In this document: positions 20,769 to 41,504 of the stretch, piece by piece
Layout of the letters: each line of letters opens with the position of its first letter
Position numbering within the stretch: the first letter of the stretch is position 1
Assembly (NCBI GenBank): GCA_945859605.1
Contig: OX243825.1
Location: 27,842,412 to 27,906,411 of the forward strand
Direction of reading: 5' to 3'
Length of the DNA: 64,000 nucleotides
From: Lumbricus rubellus
Taxonomy: Eukaryota; Annelida; Clitellata; Crassiclitellata; Lumbricidae
Notes under the pieces: model-generated
Database searches by the model: none
What the model was told of the DNA's origin: nothing
What the model saw: the letters and a program-made list of their open reading frames with translations, nothing else
Made by a program: the position numbers and the translations under genes

Positions 20769-23700
20769 TGGAAACGGACTGGTCGGCGAGGATTGCGACG
20801 AGGTCGGCTTGAACCGGTCGTAGTTCCGTCCGGGTCTCCCTCGTAGACATCTCTTCCTTGCGCCTTCTTATCCAGCGTCCTGTCTCGTGGCCGATCGACG
20901 GCAAAAGCTGTCGCGCCGCCGTTAGCTTCGGCGAGTGTGGCAGACGATTCCGTTGTAGGTGAACGCTTCCATCGGTGACGTGGCCGACGGCTTGGAGGAG
21001 CTGTGGCATTGTCTGACACCTCGATAGCTGGTTCATCGGTCATCCTGGTAGCTGGTTCACTCCACTGTCCTTTCGTCCGCCAGTAACAGTGGCGGAGTTT
21101 GTCAACGTGAGACACGAAGGGCTTAGCCTTCGGCGACCTTTGGAGGAGGTAGTTGACCGGACCGCACGCCCTCTGTATCATGTAGGGACCCGTGAAATTA
21201 CGCTGGAATTTTGGGCTACGACCCACAAACTTCCGTGGACTGAAGTAGTAAAGCCAGTCGCCTTCTGCGAAGTCATAATCGTGCTTACGCCTGTCAGCGT
21301 TCCTCTTAAGGCTATGAGCCTTCTCAAGTCTTTCGGACAGTTCAGCCACGTAAAACAGACCAGCGGGTCTCTCTCGAATCAGTCGAACAAAATCAGATCG
21401 ATATCCTCCCGGGTCAAAGAGCACAAGTCCACGATTCAAAATCAGCCTACAGGTAGACAGACCGTTCCTATTCACATGAGCGAGACCAATCGTTCTCTGG
21501 GGACATCCATATCGTAAGTCAAGAGTTCTAAGCCACCCAGCATGAGAAAGAGCATCAACGAAGGCATCGGTTCTAGGATAGGAATCCTTCCCTGTCAGAT
21601 TAGGTCTAATAGATTTGCCGTAACCATTACGAGACCGTAAAGATCTATCTATCTCCTTGGCGAGCACCACATTCGCAGAACATTCACCAAGAGCAGGTTC
21701 CACAACTCCAGTCGACAACATCTGATCCAGTTCTGCATCGATAGCGGCCTGATACGGAAGCGGCTGCCTCCTCAAGGGTTGTCTCACAGGACGAGAGTCT
21801 CCGGTGTCAATCCTGTGCTGAGAGATCGTGGTCCTCCCTAGGTCATGGTCCGTGGTCGAGAAAATCCCTTCGTACTTGACCAACAATTCCTTCAGTCTCT
21901 CCTTTGTCTCTGTCGGGACATTTTCGGAAATCTCCTCCATCAACTTTTCCACTAACAGTGTTTCATTAGAAGGATCCGTCTGTTTTTCCTTTTTCTCCCT
22001 CGCTTCAACCTCCACGGGGTGTAAGTCACCCAACATTTGATCGACGGTCAACATAGCAGGATATTCATTCAAGTTTACAACTCTAATGCACGCCGTATCA
22101 GTATTATCGTCCAGCACAACTCTTGCCACATGCAAACCAGGTTGAATTTCCTTAGACTCGGTCATCCACGCCTGGGCAGAGGTTGTCAAATCCCGATATT
22201 GCGTCTTACAAGAAACATCGCTCTGGGATCGAGGAAGAACTGTTGTCTCCTCTGCGACCATAACCCGGCGACACCAAAGCGAGCCATTACCCTTAACCAG
22301 AGGAATGCGGCGCCGACCAATGAAGAGTGCGCCCTGACCAAAACCCAAGCGACAACGATGCTGCCTCAACCAGTCCATCCCAAGCATTGGTTCGCCTATC
22401 TGGTCAGAGACAAGAAAGCCCGTATCAATAGAGAACCCTCTGGAAATCTTAATCGGAACATCAATCTGACCCAAGACTCTAATCTGCGTTCCATTAGCAG
22501 CCAAAAGAATGCGGTTACTAGGCTGGAGCGGCAAACCATCAACATCAGCAGAGGGAACCAGGCTTACCTCCGACCCAGTGTCCACTAGGCATGTTCTTTG
22601 CTGTCCGTTGATCGTTCCACGGATGTAGATCGCGTTGTTCGTTACGCCCGTCGCTCTGTCTCTCGTAGTGTGGTTGATGACAGTTGTTCCATTCTGCTCG
22701 GACGTCGGTGGGTCCGAGGTGGCTGCGTCGTCACGGCGGTTGAAGAACTGCTGGCGCTGGCGGCACCGGCGAGCCACGTGACCGACCCGTCCACAGTTGA
22801 AGCAGGTTATCCCGCGCCCGGGACTACCTGGTGCGTTCCCTTGCGAAGGGGGAAGAGGAGTAGGAACGGTAGATGGAACCGTCCGTGGAACAGCCGGTTC
22901 GGCGTTGAAACTCGTGCGATACGAGCCTCGAATCTCGTCCAGCTGTCGGCAGATCCTTCCTTCCATGTCCTGTTGCCACTTACGCTGCGCCGCGAAGAAG
23001 CTGTCCAATTGAGACTGGAGCTGTCCACCGGCGTCGACTTCCTGAGACCCTCGCACTCGATTGGCAGGTCTCCGACGATCGTCCAAGTCCGCCGTTTGCT
23101 GATACGCGGCGAGGCGTAGAGCCGTTCGATACGCCTCGTCGATGGTCTTAGGTTCACGTTCTCTCACCTTTAGAGACAATTCCCGGTCGCGGATCGCTTC
23201 GAGGAAGGCGTCCTTCGCAAGAATTTCTGTCGTTTCGCTGGACGGCACCGGGTAAGCAAGGACGACGAGTTTCCGGATGTCGTGAAGCAGATCGCCAAGA
23301 GTCTCGTCGGCTCTCTGTCGGCGATAATAGAGTTGAGCTCGGAAGGTCTCGGCTTGACCCTCCGACCCGTAGCGTTGACGCAGTCTCTCGACGAGTTGTT
23401 CGTACGTGACGTCCGTCCGGGCCCCGAAATCCCATAACAGCTGCGTTGCTGCCTTCTCCAAGGAACAACGGAGGAAGTCGACTTTATCGGCTGGAGTCCA
23501 TCGGTTGTGTCTCGCACACACGTCGAACTGTGCCAAGAACGATTCGAGGGATCCGGTTCCATCGAATTTTCCGGGCTTCACAGGATTCCTCTTTTCACCG
23601 ACCATGCGACTGACATTCTCCATGACTTTCGACTCCAACCCGCTAACGTCTCTTTCCGCAATCAGCATGGCTTTGCGATCCTTCTTCGGCGCATCGTCGA

Positions 23701-23839
23701 AGTCGATTTTCTCGAGGAAACGGCTGGACTCGACTTCGTAGTCGACCAAAACGTCCCTTCCTCGTCCAGCGGCGGGTGACGAAGTCGTTGGGAAGCCAGC
23801 AGCATTTCCGTCCGTTCCACCAAACACTGAGTTCCACAT
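20765..23839 (-). CDS. Gypsy-2 Gag-protease-delta-Pol polyprotein (1024 aa)
   Basis: The ATG (MWNSVFGGTDGNAAG) aligns with gypsy-1. Gag, the zinc knuckle CFNCGRVGHVARRC and the protease DTGSEVSLVP are well conserved with gypsy-1. The alignment continues to the start of RT (QPLPYQAAIDAELDQM), which then diverges. After TLDLRYG about 55 residues have no match, and the frame rejoins the C-terminal module (YYFSPRKFVGRSPKFQRNF). The YxDD box, RNase H and integrase DDE core are absent. The reading frame is intact across the deletion, so a Gag-protease product with a Pol C-terminal tail could still be made. Movement would need enzymes from another copy. Confidence 0.9.
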   Translation of the reverse strand: MWNSVFGGTDGNAAGFPTTSSPAAGRGRDVLVDYEVESSRFLEKIDFDDAPKKDRKAMLIAERDVSGLESKVMENVSRMVGEKRNPVKPGKFDGTGSLESFLAQFDVCARHNRWTPADKVDFLRCSLEKAATQLLWDFGARTDVTYEQLVERLRQRYGSEGQAETFRAQLYYRRQRADETLGDLLHDIRKLVVLAYPVPSSETTEILAKDAFLEAIRDRELSLKVREREPKTIDEAYRTALRLAAYQQTADLDDRRRPANRVRGSQEVDAGGQLQSQLDSFFAAQRKWQQDMEGRICRQLDEIRGSYRTSFNAEPAVPRTVPSTVPTPLPPSQGNAPGSPGRGITCFNCGRVGHVARRCRQRQQFFNRRDDAATSDPPTSEQNGTTVINHTTRDRATGVTNNAIYIRGTINGQQRTCLVDTGSEVSLVPSADVDGLPLQPSNRILLAANGTQIRVLGQIDVPIKISRGFSIDTGFLVSDQIGEPMLGMDWLRQHRCRLGFGQGALFIGRRRIPLVKGNGSLWCRRVMVAEETTVLPRSQSDVSCKTQYRDLTTSAQAWMTESKEIQPGLHVARVVLDDNTDTACIRVVNLNEYPAMLTVDQMLGDLHPVEVEAREKKEKQTDPSNETLLVEKLMEEISENVPTETKERLKELLVKYEGIFSTTDHDLGRTTISQHRIDTGDSRPVRQPLRRQPLPYQAAIDAELDQMLSTGVVEPALGECSANVVLAKEIDRSLRSRNGYGKSIRPNLTGKDSYPRTDAFVDALSHAGWLRTLDLRYGCPQRTIGLAHVNRNGLSTCRLILNRGLVLFDPGGYRSDFVRLIRERPAGLFYVAELSERLEKAHSLKRNADRRKHDYDFAEGDWLYYFSPRKFVGRSPKFQRNFTGPYMIQRACGPVNYLLQRSPKAKPFVSHVDKLRHCYWRTKGQWSEPATRMTDEPAIEVSDNATAPPSRRPRHRWKRSPTTESSATLAEANGGATAFAVDRPRDRTLDKKAQGRDVYEGDPDGTTTGSSRPRRNPRRPVRFQ

Positions 23840-23930
23840 TGCTGCTGTTCTGTCGAAATTTCACCGGCGTCGTAGAAGTGCTGCGAATTCTGGAAGCAAT
23901 TTGAAGCAGTCCAACGAATTTTTCAGATCA

Positions 23931-23948
23931 CCCCACTTCCGGGGACCA
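23931..23948 (-). other. Gypsy-2 primer-binding site
   Basis: On the element strand, TGGTCCCCGGAAGTGGGG begins three bases (AAC) after the 5' LTR, the same spacing as in gypsy-1. Confidence 0.65.
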
Positions 23949-23951
23949 GTT

Positions 23952-25087
23952 TGTAGAGAACGGGGGCTGGGCGAAGACCCAGGATGACCAATACCAACCC
24001 CGGTCGTCAGGTACCCTTGCAGTCCGCGGAGTCCACTTTAGCGGTAGACTAAAGATTAGCCGACTAGGCTTGAACACGTTTTATTGAAGAATCACAGTTT
24101 ATTGAAGAATCACAGTTTATGGAAGAATCACAGATTTCACAGCACGATTTATGTAGCGCCACGATCAGAGAACAGTAATTGATATAGCGCCCAGATTCGG
24201 AAGGTCAGTCGCAACAGAAAGTGAAACGTCAGACAGCAACAACAGATCGGAATGTCAATAGCGGCAGCTTCTGCAGCGCAAGAGTCCGCGCGTCGTAGCA
24301 GCTTTGTCCGTCAGCTAGGTTACGGTAGTCAGGCACCGAACCCCAGTCATGTAGAGGGATACCTGAAGAGGCCGATGTTCAAGCTCAAGGCTGGTATTCA
24401 GGATTTACCCCCTCTACAACAGTATCACTCAACGAACGTTTTACCGTCCGTCAAGCCAGATCATTTAGCCTGACTACTACGCGGTTTAGGCGTTCTTCAC
24501 CAGGCCATTCGTCTGCCCCGAGCAAGCGTACGAGCGGACTTATATACCCTGTATGTGTGCTGAAGATGTAGATGTGCTGAAGATGTAGATGTGCTGAAGA
24601 TGTAGACGTGCTGAAGATGTAGATGGGCTGAAGATGTAGATGTGGGCTGTAGGCGGCGTAGGCTAGATGCGCTGAAGATGTAGACGTAGGCTATAGGCGG
24701 CGTAGGCTAGATGCGCTGAAGATGTAGAAGTAGGCTATAGGCTAGGTATGCTGAGCAAGTAGATGTGCTGAAGATGTAGATGTGCTGAGGATGTAGATGT
24801 GCTGAAGATGTAGATGTGCTGAAGATGTAGATGTGGGCTGTAGGCGGCGTAGGCTAGATGCGCTGAAGATGTAGACGTAGGCTATAGGCGGCGTAGGCTA
24901 GATGCGCTGAAGATGTAGAAGTAGGCTATAGGCTAGGTATGCTGAGCAAGTAGATGTGCTGAAGATGTAGATGTGCTGTAGATGTGCTGAAGATGTAGAT
25001 GTGCTGAAGATGTAGATAGGCTGAAGGTATAGATACAGAGCAGGGCAGACACACATACAGACACCCATACAGTGCAAAATCTCTACA
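23952..25087 (-). repeat. Gypsy-2 5' LTR with TATA box
   Basis: Identical by eye to the other LTR. On the minus strand TATATAAG lies at about 24539-24546 and is the likely core promoter. The 17-bp repeats lie upstream of it, in U3. Confidence 0.9.
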
Positions 25088-25340
25088 ATTATATAGGCCT
25101 ATTGCATGAAAGATATATTGATTTATTATTATCTGACCTCTTTTGCCAGAAATTTTTAAAGTTTGTGTGACAAATACAAATTTTATGGATTTGAAACGCA
25201 TTTTAGGGTCGGTTTCAAGCATAATAGTTTTGTGTATGGTTTAAAATTCCGCGCCGCTAGCAACCAAGTAACGTGCCAGAATCTGGCTTCGATTATAATA
25301 GGCTGCAGTATAATTGGGTGCGCATGCAAATTTGCGCTGT
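25088..25340. repeat. Duplicated downstream flank of gene A (right part)
   Basis: Continues the alignment with the gene C downstream region (48984-49218). Both contain ATTATAGGCC-type sequence, GAAAGATATATTGAT and AAAATTCCGCGCCGCTAGCA. It is the 3' flank of gene A. Confidence 0.8.
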
Positions 25341-34047
<8,707 letters not shown>

Positions 34048-34262
34048 TCTGTGACATACAAAAACACGTCTGCTGTTAACTAATACAGTACCGGTAGCTC
34101 ATAAATGTGTCCGACTCATTTTTATTAAGAACAAAATAATATTCAAGGATTTCTGTGTTTTCTTAGATTACTTGCTATTTATTTTCGCTGTGATTTCATT
34201 AGAAAATATAAATGCGGCCTATTTCTGCATTTGCGAAAAAGGAGTATCCGCCTGCACGCTTA

Positions 34263-35207
34263 GGGGAGAATGTCCTGCATTGGGACATATTTTTCATTTT
34301 ATGGCATACAATCTGTGTTAGTTGTAATACATGTATATTGTTGATATAGTCCGAAACAGCAACGTTTCATGAACCGAATATGATTTTAATGCATTTTTAT
34401 CACAAAAAATAAACCCCCAAAATTAGAATTTTGCGTTGTGAAAAAATGTGTCCCAATCCAGGCCATAGCGTCCTGCATTGGGACAACGCATGTGGAGTAT
34501 TGGGACAAACAATAAATCTGGTTTTAATCATATCTAATAGAGTATAATATATCATATTCCAGTTCACAATATATAATTGAGTGACTAGAGGAGATTAAAC
34601 AATAATATTATCAAACATTTAATCAATACGAACAAGCTTCCGTTGACCAAGTCAATCATAATAAAAATTGGACTTACTGGTCAATTTCAATTAAGTGCAA
34701 TGTATCATATCTTTACCCATCCTGATAGCATTCTGTTTAACACAATATACAGTGAAACCGTTTAAGTTTAATTTCTTATGATGAATTTCATGCATTGAGA
34801 TAGTCCCAATGCAGGCCATTAGCGCATGTCCCAATGCAGGCCACCAGTGGCCAAGGCACTATTTTTGAAATAATGAAAAAGGTACTCAGTGAATTACTCC
34901 AAAATTTCACCATATGCTTTGCAATACACTACTCTAACTAATTTTCTGGTATTTTAAGCTAAATAAGCACTAGACATGGAATGCAGTAGTTGACACTGCT
35001 TGAGTAAAAATTTTGTTTTTTAGGCCGAAAATTAAAATTTGCAATATCTCTGTAAAACGTATTCTTTAATGCAGGATAGGACGTATGATCAACCGCCACA
35101 TGATATACGTTCTCTGTATTATTTTTACACGCGATAATATACGGAGACGACTTCTGTACCACCACTGTCCCAATGCAGGACCTGTCCCAAACCTGGACAT
35201 TCTCCCC
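34263..35207. mobile_element. Mariner-like non-autonomous element in TA, upstream of gene A
   Basis: TA (34261-34262 and 35208-35209) flanks GGGGAGAATGTCC and GGACATTCTCCCC. Extended termini share GGGACA, and TGTCCCAATGCAGG is repeated inside. It starts 215 bp before the gene A start codon. Gene C has the sequence CACGCTTAC at the corresponding place without it, so an empty site is visible (58258-58266). Confidence 0.8.
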
Positions 35208-36189
35208 TACTTCCTCTGCTGCTACATGTCCATTCTTTCGTTAAAAGCAGACGTAGGCCTACTGTACCATGTCGTCACCTTAGAATTATAATGCTATATC
35301 ATAGACTTTTGCGAAACCGAGAAAAACTACTTCAAAGTTTGGGCACTGTTTTAAGCCAAGAATTCTAAACTAGATTCTTTTGAAGGATAATATAATAATT
35401 TCTAGGTTCCCGCTGGTGACTTACTTGAAGAAATAAGGTTTAATTTCATGAAAACAAGTGAAAAATATAGAAAATAGCAAAAACGCGCAAACATGCATGT
35501 TAGAGCAATATAATTCCAAACGACGAAGTACATGTAGTTGTAATAATGCTCTAAGTTAAACATGCAGCAGCGTTTATTTATTAACGTCCTGAGTAAAAGT
35601 GAGTATTATATTGCTCTATCATAGTTTTGTAACATAGCCTATTGTCCATCATTATTTGTTACGTATTGGTAATTACTTATTGCGACAATCGTAATTATTG
35701 TGCATGTACGGTAGCCTATTTGTAGATAATTTTCACAGAAAACTTGGACGCTATAGACTGCCAACTTTTTATTTTGCCATTCCGGGACAACCGTAACTAG
35801 TTTGGTGCTATTCAGTAACGTTTTGCTGTACCGTAACATGACAAATCCAACCTTGTGATTGGATGCCAATGATAGAGCATTATAATACTAACAAAGTCTA
35901 GATTGGAAGCAGGTTATCAAGATAGAGCATTTATATACTGACTTATGCTATAACTAACAAACGACCTCTTCAATCACCTATCTCTTTTGTCTAATCACTC
36001 TAATGATAGAGCAAATGCTCCACTGAAGAAATTGATAATCAAACTCGATTTTTTCAAGAATTCATGATAGAGCATTATAATTCTAAGATGACGATGTAGC
36101 CTAGCTACTGGAAATTGCTAGTCTACCGATGGCCATACTGAGCGACCTTGATGGCGTCCTCGACTTACTGGCCGCATACCAAAATTCAG

Positions 36190-36300
36190 CCACATGATAT
36201 TCATTCATTCATTCATTCATTCATTCATTCATTCATTCTGAGAATTTATATAGCGCCTCTTCAGGATACCTACTCAGAAGAGCTCTCTGCAATAACTAAC
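36190..36300 (-). mobile_element. LINE/SINE tail with (CATT)n, inverted
   Basis: ATTC repeats (36200-36238) are followed by TTTATATAGCGCCTCTTC and ACTCAGAAG, the reverse complement of the shared 3' tail. Confidence 0.65.
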
Positions 36301-36332
36301 CGAAATGATGTTAAGTTAACAGTCATAGCGAG

Positions 36333-38856
36333 CAGTGGCGGCGCCAGGGGGCTAAAGGGGGCTAAGTCCTCCCTAAACGTGGCTCAGCCCCCTCCAAAGC
36401 AAAAAGCTGAAAATGTCTAAAACGGCTTACTTCGTAATAAAGAAACTAGACATTGTAGACAATGACCAACGGCAACAAAATCAACTATATCATATCATAG
36501 TGTAGATGCTTATGCCATTGGCGGCACCAGAAGAGGGGTTAGGGGGCTAAGCCCCTAACTGTGACTCAGCCTCATCCCAAAGCAAAAAGCAATGAATGTC
36601 CATGTATCGGCTTAAAAGTTATTATTATCTTATTTTCGGACCTCAACTGCGGCGGACGGTCATACATCGACTCACATGTGAGACATCAATTGCGACTGGG
36701 CTCGACTCTCTCTGCGATTCAATATTAGCAATTTAGCATGCACACAGTCCTCTTATTTATACTCTAATGGAGTTGCAGGGGATAGAGGGCTGAGGTCCGG
36801 GACGGTCTGAGAACCGGTCTGGCGGGAGAAAGGTGCCGAGATCCGCGATGGCGGGGCAGAGGGTTGAGGTACCGACCGGTCTGAGGTTCGAACCGGTCTG
36901 GCGGGGGAAAGGGGCAGAGATCCGCGATGGCGGAGCAGGGGGTTGAGGTGCCGACCGGTCTGATGGCTGGACGGGTCCGGACTCCGGAAGAGGGAAGAAT
37001 ACTGGAGGGTTTGAACGGGCGGGGAAAGGGGCTGATATCCGGACCAGTCTGAACCCGGGCTAGCGGGGGGGAGGGGCTGGAGGTACGAGGCGGCGGAGGG
37101 AAAGAGGGCTGAGGTCTGCGCGGGGGCAAGGGGACTGAGGTCCAGATCGGTGTGAATCCGGGCTGGCGGAGGAAGGGGGCTGAGGTTTGCCCCGGTGTGA
37201 GTCCGGGCTGGCGGAGGAAGGGGGCTGAGGTTTGGCCCGATGTGAGTCCTGGCTGGCAGAGGAAGGGGGCTGAGGTTTGGCCCAGTGTGAGTCCAGGCTG
37301 GCGGAGGAAGGGGGCTGAGTTTTGGTCCGGTGTGAGTCCGGGCTGGCGGAGGAAGGGGGCTGAGGTTTGGCCCGGTGTGAGTCCGGGCTGGCGGGAGAAG
37401 GGTGTTGAGTCCGGGTTGGCGGAGGAAGGGGCTGATTTTCACATGGACAGCAATTTTGAATTTCGCTACAATAGCGCGTCGATGCTTATGCTAATAGAAT
37501 GCGCCTCAGACCCTGATGAGGTTATGTGTACCATGTCTGGCCGGCCTTCTGAGGGGCTGCGCCGGTAGTTCTACACAACTATACATTGGAAAATGGATGT
37601 TCATTTAGCACCAGCAGTCATGGGCGGAGACTTGGGGCCAGAGGAAGATCCACGAGACCCCGAAGTTTGTGGTATTTCAATATTTCAAAAATATCTAAAA
37701 AATGTAAGTATAAATTTTTAGAGTGTTATCTACTGTTTATCCATCATGAACAATTTTGCTAGGACGACAGCAAAACTGGTATACCCTTGCAATGTGGAAT
37801 TCAATAATTTATACAACGTGGAGGAACATTATTGAACTCATAAACCATTTCTTTCAGCAATTAAATAATTATGAGAAATTTGTTGAGATGACAGCTTAAA
37901 ATGTTACCATTAATGTGCTGATATCCAAAAATTTAAACAATGGCCTACAAGGGGACACTTTTGAAGTCATAATCCACAACTTTCAGCATTGAAACGAATC
38001 AAACGATGAGCTATTTAGTACAAAAATGACAGCCCAAAATGCTATTATTGCAATGTGGAAATTCAAAATGTTTTCATGACTTTATCGTTCATAAACAGTT
38101 AGCAAACATGAGCCTGAAACGCGCTCCTGTCAATGTCAACAGCGAAAAACGCGCTGGTTTCTTGGGCTCCGCTCCAGACCCCGCTGGGGAAGCTTACGAC
38201 GCTCCCCCAGGCCCCCTAGTCGGTATGAGCTTCGTACATTCGGCACTCTCAGCTTCGGGTCTCCAGCGCATGCAAAATTACCGCCCTTAAGGAAAATGTT
38301 CTACTTGCGTTCCTGGGAGGAAGAGCTTGGGTTTCCAGCCCCCAAACCTGAAATCCTGGCGCCGCCACTGGTTGTATTCGTAAAACCCCCTACATATGAC
38401 ATGCCCCTAGGGTTTTCTATATCCTACCCATATGACAGTATACTTAAAAACTTGTTAGGCTATAGGCCTAAACTTTTAAATTTTGTGATTATAGTAAAGA
38501 CTAAGCCCATTTCTTTTACAATAAAATTTTGACATTCTTATACTGGTAGCTAGTCTGCGACTCTGCAAAACGACTTCTTATTTAAGTTGTCATGATTTTA
38601 TCGTTCATAAATTGCTGGCAAAAAGTGCCTTAAAAGGGCTCAAGTTGAGGTCAACAGAGCTAAAAATGCGTTGGTGGCTGGGGTTCCGTCCCAGACCCCG
38701 CTGGGGAGCTTACGACGCTCCCCCAGACCCCCTAGTCGGTTTGGGCTTCGTGCCTTCGGCACTCGCACCTTCGCGCCGAAGGCGCGACATAACAAATGTA
38801 CCAGTTCGGCTTGGGGCTTCAGCCCCCTCAAACCTGAAATCCTGGCGCCGCCACTG
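36333..38856. mobile_element. Composite hAT-like element (2.5 kb)
   Basis: CAGTGGCGGCGCCAG (36333-36347) and CTGGCGCCGCCACTG (38842-38856) are perfect inverted termini, flanked by the exact 8-bp duplication ATAGCGAG (36325-36332, 38857-38864). Inside, a TGGCGGCACCAG end recurs at about 36519 and another right end (CTGGCGCCGCCACTG) at about 38357. The block GACCCCGCTGGGG...CTTACGACGCTCCCCC occurs twice (38178, 38695). It looks like copies inserted into or duplicated within one another. No transposase ORF is seen. Confidence 0.85.
36770..37440. repeat. GC-rich minisatellite inside the hAT-like element
   Basis: Units of about 60 bp around GTGAGTCCGGGCTGGCGGAG and AAGGGGGCTGAGGTTTGG. The proline-rich or tryptophan-rich frames it yields on the two strands are repeat artefacts. 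Confidence 0.8.
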
Positions 38857-40839
38857 ATAGCGAGCAAAAAATAACAACAAGTTGCAAAACAAAACACAGT
38901 TAGCTGAAAGAGTCACCAGTGGCAAGCCCTCGCAAACACATAGAATTAACCATCGGATTCCCGTAGAGCTGGTAGATAGCGTGGTTGATATATGTGACTT
39001 CTTCACTGTCTTCATCGCCATCAGCGAATTGAGATAGGATCGCTTATCCAGTCTGGAGCTGTCTCTACTCTCCTAGGTCTCCCTTCTGTAAACCTTTTCG
39101 ACCTCTGTCGTCCTACTCTCAGCGCTCGCCACTTCCGCCCCATTCGGTCGGCTGAACAAAGTCTCCTCTATGTCCAGCCACCTCGTGCAGCCTTCTTCGA
39201 TTCCAAAAAATCACCGTCGTTCTTCACCTCTTCAGTTTCAATAAATTAAGATTATCCCTCCATAACCATAGTTGTTTCAGTTGCCTGGAATCAACACTCG
39301 CTACAATTTTCGGCAATGTGTCTGATCCGTCCGACGAACTCGCTGCGAACTCATCTCTAATAGGCCTATATAATTGCCTCCTCACAGGTTTTCACTATAC
39401 AAAATACGCTACTCTTTCATAAATCTTTTTCTGATCCCTCCTCTTACTCTAAACTCCCTAAATTGGCTTCTAAACGGAATTTACCTCAGCTGTCTGATCA
39501 GTCTGTAGGCTATGCTCATCTTGTACGGTAGCCTACTTGTATTTTTTCTTTTTTTACTTTTTTTCTTGTACTTTTTGCTAGAAATGACTTAAGCTCTACT
39601 TCCTTAGGTCTACCTTTTGTTTTACTGAATGACAGTGAAAATGATGGTTCCATTGACAACACTTACCTTGGGCGCTTTGTAAGTCATAAGATTCATGACA
39701 TTGCACTAGTAAGCGACACAGACAAAGTAGACAAAGATAAGCTAAGGATTTTTCTTTACTTTCTTAAGTTTCAAAGCAAAATATTGTAAAAAAAACGGTC
39801 TCAGTATACCACTGGCCAACAATTCCTATACAAACATGTCAATCAGTTGGCCTATAAAGCCTATGCATAGGGACCTTATTTTATCTAGAAATTCTAGCTT
39901 AGAAGCTCTGACGCCATAGTCTGTTATATTTTTAAAATAATACCGCAGTGGCGGCATTATTGTTACATACATGTGCACTACCTATAGTGCTGTGGAGCAA
40001 CGTGATCAATCAAGTTGCGTCTGTTCTTCTGAAGTCTTCGTCGTGTAGCAGACGCGTCGTTTGCACATCGCACATGAATGAGGCTCGTTCTTTTATATGC
40101 ATTTGGAAATGCATTGGGTCATCGGGTGCTGCAATTTGTCTCTTATGCGTTTGACGTTTCGTTCATTATAGAACAATTTTAGCCAGCTGTGCTATAATGA
40201 ATCGAAACCGTCATTTTTAATGACATAATTATTATAGAGAATGATCAATACTATTTCATCAAGTAAAAATTAAAGACCTAAAATGAAACCCTGAGCTTAA
40301 GCTATGTCACGTCTTTTATTATCTACACGTAGGCTACATGTAGGCTACGTAGGCTACATGCAGTTCTACAAGATAGCCATATTATTCCATTGGATAAGGT
40401 AGACCAACGTGTATTAGATCCGTTATAATGTTTGTCCTATAATTATATTTCCATAGACCAGAAGCCCAACATTCCTCTGCTGAGTATGTTTACATCATAG
40501 TTTTAAGAAACGTTTTTAAAATATTTTTTATTCTACTCACAAAAATCTCAGTTTTTTTCGTCACGTGCTAAGAGCATCATAAAGATATTAACCTTTTTCT
40601 TAGTTTTACGTGTCCTTATTTATTAATTTACTGTTTAATTATTTGCCCTAATTTTATTTAATCCTAGATCTCATAGGCTTACCTTGTCTTCGTACTATCA
40701 AGGATTCAGTTGACTTAGCCCACATCAGCAATTGACCGTTTAACTTCATTATATAGGCTATAGCATAGCAGAATAAATGAAATATTAGAAAAATATGTGA
40801 TATCAAGTCCTTATAAGCAAATATTTCAAGTAAAATATT

Positions 40840-41305
40840 TTAATCAAGAGCTTTGGTATTAACAACGTTGCTGTATGGGGCGGAGACATGGTCTATGACA
40901 AAAGCCAATATGAAGAAACTGGAGGCAGCACATCATCGTTGGTTGAGAAGGATACTAAAGATCACTTGGAGGGATAAAATCAGAAACGAGGAAGTAAGAA
41001 GGAGAACATCCATGGAGAAACTGGAAAACATACTGAAGAAGACGCGTTTACGTTGGTTGGGTCACCTACATAGATCGGGAGAGGAGAGAATTCTAAAGCA
41101 GGCACTGGATTGGACTCCGCTGGGATGGAGAACGGGTCGAGGAAGACCCAGAAAGACTTGGCGAAGCAGGGTTACTCAGGATTTGGAAGGCGGCGGAATG
41201 ACATGGGAAGATGCTAAGATGACTGCGGAAGACAGGATAACGTGGAGAGGCTGTGCCGCCCGATGCGCTGCCAGCGCGAGGAAGGACTAAGTGCTAAGTA
41301 AGTGG
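40840..41305 (+). mobile_element. LINE ORF2 C-terminal fragment, 5'-truncated
   Basis: A 145-residue frame contains LLYGAETWSM, AAHHRWLRRILKI, RLRWLGHLHRS, GRPRKTWRSRV and ends ARCAASARKD, the C-terminal region of a non-LTR reverse transcriptase. It ends in an AAGT repeat. The catalytic RT domain is missing, so this is a dead fragment. Confidence 0.88.
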
Positions 41306-41504
41306 CTACAGTTACTGCAGTACAGTAGTACATTCTGTATTATTATTGTTAGTTTTTCCAGCATGGACTATGTAGACCTGTGTTTACGATTTAAATTTTA
41401 AAATATTTCAATATCCTAATCTTCAATTTCTTACTAGCCCAAAGATAACATAAAATAGCACAGTTCTTGTGACTCCTAATGTGTTTTGTTTATATGTGCA
41501 CTTG

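Larger units (their letters stand above)
17902..25087 (-). mobile_element. Gypsy-2: internally deleted Ty3/gypsy element
   Basis: A 7.2-kb element on the minus strand with 1136-bp LTRs (17902-19037 and 23952-25087) that I could not tell apart by eye, and a 4-bp duplication ATTA (17898-17901 and 25088-25091). The paralogous locus near 48970-49000 lacks it and shows the pre-insertion sequence. It keeps Gag, protease and the C-terminal Pol module but lacks most of RT, RNase H and the integrase core. It is therefore non-autonomous yet recently moved. Confidence 0.95.

Noticed and set aside
36753..37568. Proline-rich 229-aa and related ORFs
   Set aside because: Products of a GC-rich minisatellite inside a hAT-like element.
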